A stretch of 7,249 nt of DNA from JAZDLM01 sp043801895 (GTDB lineage Bacteria > Patescibacteriota > Kazan-3B-28): NCBI GenBank assembly GCA_043801895.1, contig JAZDLM010000045.1:1-7249 (forward strand), written 5' to 3'. The notes under the pieces were generated by a model. The model did no database searches and was not told where the DNA came from. It saw only the letters and a program-made list of their open reading frames with translations. Position numbers and translations under genes: made by a program. Positions 5,747-7,249 of the stretch are shown here, in pieces. How positions within the stretch are numbered: the first letter of the stretch is position 1; each line of letters starts with the position of its first letter.

Positions 5747-5775
5747 AGTCTACTCCCGAGGCTTGGGATTGTCAA
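5747..5775 (-). promoter_or_regulatory. Sigma-70-type promoter of the hot-dog gene
   Basis: On the minus strand, a perfect TTGACA -35 box (5775-5770) is followed after exactly 17 bp by TAGACT (5752-5747), which matches four of six -10 positions. Transcription would start near 5740, giving a leader of about 22 nt that carries the GGAGG site. It lies in the 91-bp gap after dciA, which holds no other clear signal. Confidence 0.75.
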
Positions 5776-5809
5776 AACCCCGTCGAAGACCTCAGTGAAG
5801 CCGAGAGGC

Positions 5810-6100
5810 CTATCCCCTGACCACAATTCGATTCACAGCCGTCCGCCCCAGTTCTCGATTGATCTGGCTGGCTATTTTGTGTTGCTGCGCGCGCACCTCA
5901 TCGGCGACAAGAGAGTCAGATACCGAAACCACCAAGGTACCGTCGCGAAATCCGACCGCCTCGTTATTGGCAGACACCCTCGACAAAAATGCCTTGCCGG
6001 CATACTTCTGCCAAAGTTGGCAAACCATTCGACTATCCGGTTCAGCGACGGATGGCCGAACGCCTCGTTTAGGCAGAATATCTTTAAGCAACCGCCACAT
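5810..6100 (-). CDS. DUF721/DciA-family protein, putative replicative helicase loader
   Basis: DciA proteins help load the replicative helicase DnaB in the many bacteria without DnaC/DnaI. The 96-residue product carries the DUF721 pattern: LWQKYAG, a short variable stretch, FRDGTLVVSVSDSLVADEV, then QINRELGRTAVNRIVVR. It is essentially the core domain without the long tail of some homologues. It overlaps the recF end by 17 bp, which indicates co-transcription, and a GGGGGAG site lies 9 nt before its ATG. recF followed by DUF721 is a known order, for example in actinobacteria, where gyrB comes next; here a hot-dog gene follows after a promoter. The stop is TAG. Family is well supported; the helicase-loading role is taken from the family. 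Confidence 0.88.
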   Translation of the reverse strand: MWRLLKDILPKRGVRPSVAEPDSRMVCQLWQKYAGKAFLSRVSANNEAVGFRDGTLVVSVSDSLVADEVRAQQHKIASQINRELGRTAVNRIVVRG

Positions 6101-7190
6101 AGTTTTTGACTCCCCCTTTCTCTACATCAAATACTCTCGGCTCTTTGAATAGTTTGGCGGTGGCAGTATCGTGAGTGGTAATAAAAGACTGGGTGCCTCG
6201 CAACACATCGGCTAGCGCTTGCTGTCGCTGCTCGTCCAATTCCGAAAAAGCGTCGTCCAGCAGGTAAACTGGGTCCTCTCCCCCTTTCTCTCGCAAATAA
6301 GCCGCTTCGGCGAATTTCAATGCCAGCACCGCGCTCCGGAATTCTCCGCGTGACGCCGCAAATCTCACATCCTGACCATTAATCGCCATGCTAATGTCAT
6401 CTCGGTGTGCCCCGCGAGTAGTGGCCGCTCGAGCAATATCCAAACTGCGGAGTCTACGCAGCGCTTCTAGGTACCCTCGCTGGTCTTCATTGATGCTGGG
6501 GAAATAATGCACTTCCAAACGACCATTTTCGCCCGCGACTAGCTGATAATATTTGGTAGTTTGTTCAGCCAGCTTACCCATAAATTCAAAGCGCGCCCGC
6601 ACCAGCTGCGCACCTACTTCGCTCATCTTCTCATCCCAAACATCTAACTCATCAGCGCTGGCTCGCCCTTGCTTCACTAGTAATAAGAGTTGGTTGCGCT
6701 GCATCCGGATCCGGTTGTAGTCAATCAAGTCTTGGACATAACTGGGGTTGCTTCGTCCGATGGCCAAGTTCATAAATCGCCGCCGATGCGAAGCACTCAG
6801 CCGCAGCAAATCGATGTCTTCCGGAGAGAAAATCACCGCCGGAAAACTTCTGATCAACTCCAGACGATTCGACAACACTCCGTTAACTTTTACTGTCAGC
6901 CCGAAAGCTTTGCCATTATTTTCGCCCCAAAATAGCTGCACAAATTTTTCTTGCCCGCGATCGGTAGTCATTTCCACAAATACTTGCGCGTCAACTTCAC
7001 CAATCTGGACCAAATATTTATCCTGGGATATCCGAAACGAACCGCCGGACATCGCGGCATAGATCGCCTCTAAAATATTGGTTTTGCCCTGAGCGTTTCC
7101 CCCAACGAAAATATTGGCCGACCCAAGATCCCCCAGATCTATAGGCGCTAAGTTCCGGAAGTGATTAGTCCGGACACTAGTGACCCTCAT
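6084..7190 (-). CDS. recF: DNA replication and repair protein RecF
   Basis: RecF is an SMC-like ATPase that, with RecO and RecR, loads RecA at single-strand gaps. The 368 residues match the usual 360-370. Walker A is GGNAQGKTNILEAI (30-43), the RecF-specific form. The ABC signature region is SRGEFRSAVLALKFAEA, preceded by RGAHRDDISMAINGQDVRF, and Walker B is VYLLDDAFSELDEQR with the acidic pair at 312-313; FITTHD follows as the switch segment. The signature SRGE departs from the common SQGQ. The ATG follows the dnaN stop by 12 bp without a visible Shine-Dalgarno, so coupling with dnaN is likely. The end overlaps dciA. No recO or recR is in view. Confidence 0.96.
   Translation of the reverse strand: MRVTSVRTNHFRNLAPIDLGDLGSANIFVGGNAQGKTNILEAIYAAMSGGSFRISQDKYLVQIGEVDAQVFVEMTTDRGQEKFVQLFWGENNGKAFGLTVKVNGVLSNRLELIRSFPAVIFSPEDIDLLRLSASHRRRFMNLAIGRSNPSYVQDLIDYNRIRMQRNQLLLLVKQGRASADELDVWDEKMSEVGAQLVRARFEFMGKLAEQTTKYYQLVAGENGRLEVHYFPSINEDQRGYLEALRRLRSLDIARAATTRGAHRDDISMAINGQDVRFAASRGEFRSAVLALKFAEAAYLREKGGEDPVYLLDDAFSELDEQRQQALADVLRGTQSFITTHDTATAKLFKEPRVFDVEKGGVKNYVAVA
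6110..6116 (-). promoter_or_regulatory. Shine-Dalgarno of the DUF721 gene inside recF
   Basis: GGGGGAG on the minus strand, 9 nt before the DUF721 ATG, lies within the last codons of recF. It supports the ATG at 6100 and independent initiation despite the 17-bp overlap. Confidence 0.65.
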
Positions 7191-7202
7191 GACAAAGTTT
7201 GA

Positions 7203-7249
7203 TTAATTCTTGAGGGGCATCACGATATACAGCCGCCCCTCAGTATGGG
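7203..7249 (-). CDS. dnaN: DNA polymerase III beta sliding clamp, last 15 codons
   Basis: The frame entering from the right edge reads HTEGRLYIVMPLKN and then TAA. This ending (YxVMPxx) is the characteristic C terminus of DnaN, where E. coli has YVVMPMRL. The position directly before recF, with a 12-bp gap, agrees with the conserved dnaA-dnaN-recF order. Only the tail is present, so nothing can be said about the clamp's other domains. Confidence 0.85.
   Translation of the reverse strand, partial: HTEGRLYIVMPLKN

Noticed and set aside
5719..5826. An N-terminal extension of the hot-dog gene starting at ATG 5826
   Set aside because: It would overlap dciA by 17 bp, cover the TTGACA/TAGACT promoter, and has no family-like residues; GGAGG before the GTG at 5718 is a better start.
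5594..6109. 171-codon plus-strand frame across dciA and the hot-dog gene
   Set aside because: It lies opposite two supported genes with promoter and ribosome binding sites, and its product shows no family motif.
6748..7062. Plus-strand frames inside recF
   Set aside because: They are antisense to conserved RecF sequence, including the region near Walker A.

Overview
The window looks like a chromosomal segment from an uncultivated, probably small-genome bacterium. A Patescibacteria/Candidate Phyla Radiation-type organism is my best guess, by inference only. The reasons are a DNA polymerase I with no 3'-5' exonuclease domain, a lone purine-biosynthesis gene, sparse Shine-Dalgarno signals on the plus-strand genes, and many short palindromes and tandem repeats that enter reading frames. 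No rRNA, tRNA, CRISPR array, transposase or phage gene was found.

Left half (1-5146), plus strand: a possible fragment of an upstream gene (to 86), then polA (94-2262), which shares one base with a PurM-like AIR synthetase gene (2262-3212). A 52-bp gap with an octamer tandem array leads to a class I SAM-dependent methyltransferase (3265-3936). A 187-bp gap rich in repeats leads to mutM (4124-5146). mutM is broken by one in-frame TAG and carries three further sequence insertions: a short repeat half-element, a 64-bp two-hairpin palindromic element and a heptamer tandem array.

Right half (5145-7249), minus strand, read right to left: the last 15 codons of dnaN (beta clamp), recF, a DUF721/DciA-like gene overlapping recF by 17 bp, then a separately promoted single hot-dog (MaoC/R-hydratase-like) gene. 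That gene has a clear promoter, a GGAGG ribosome binding site and a rho-independent terminator whose U-tract lies at the mutM stop codon. dnaN-recF-DUF721 is the classical neighbourhood of a chromosomal origin, so dnaA and oriC may lie just beyond the right edge.

Functionally, the window is mostly DNA replication and repair: gap filling and Okazaki processing (polA), oxidised-base excision (mutM), clamp (dnaN), gap repair (recF) and helicase loading (dciA). PurM and the hot-dog protein are metabolic outliers. The most unusual signal is the set of small palindromic or tandem-repeat insertions inside polA and mutM, which resemble in concept the in-frame Rickettsia palindromic elements, together with the complete loss of the proofreading domain of PolA exactly where one palindrome now lies.
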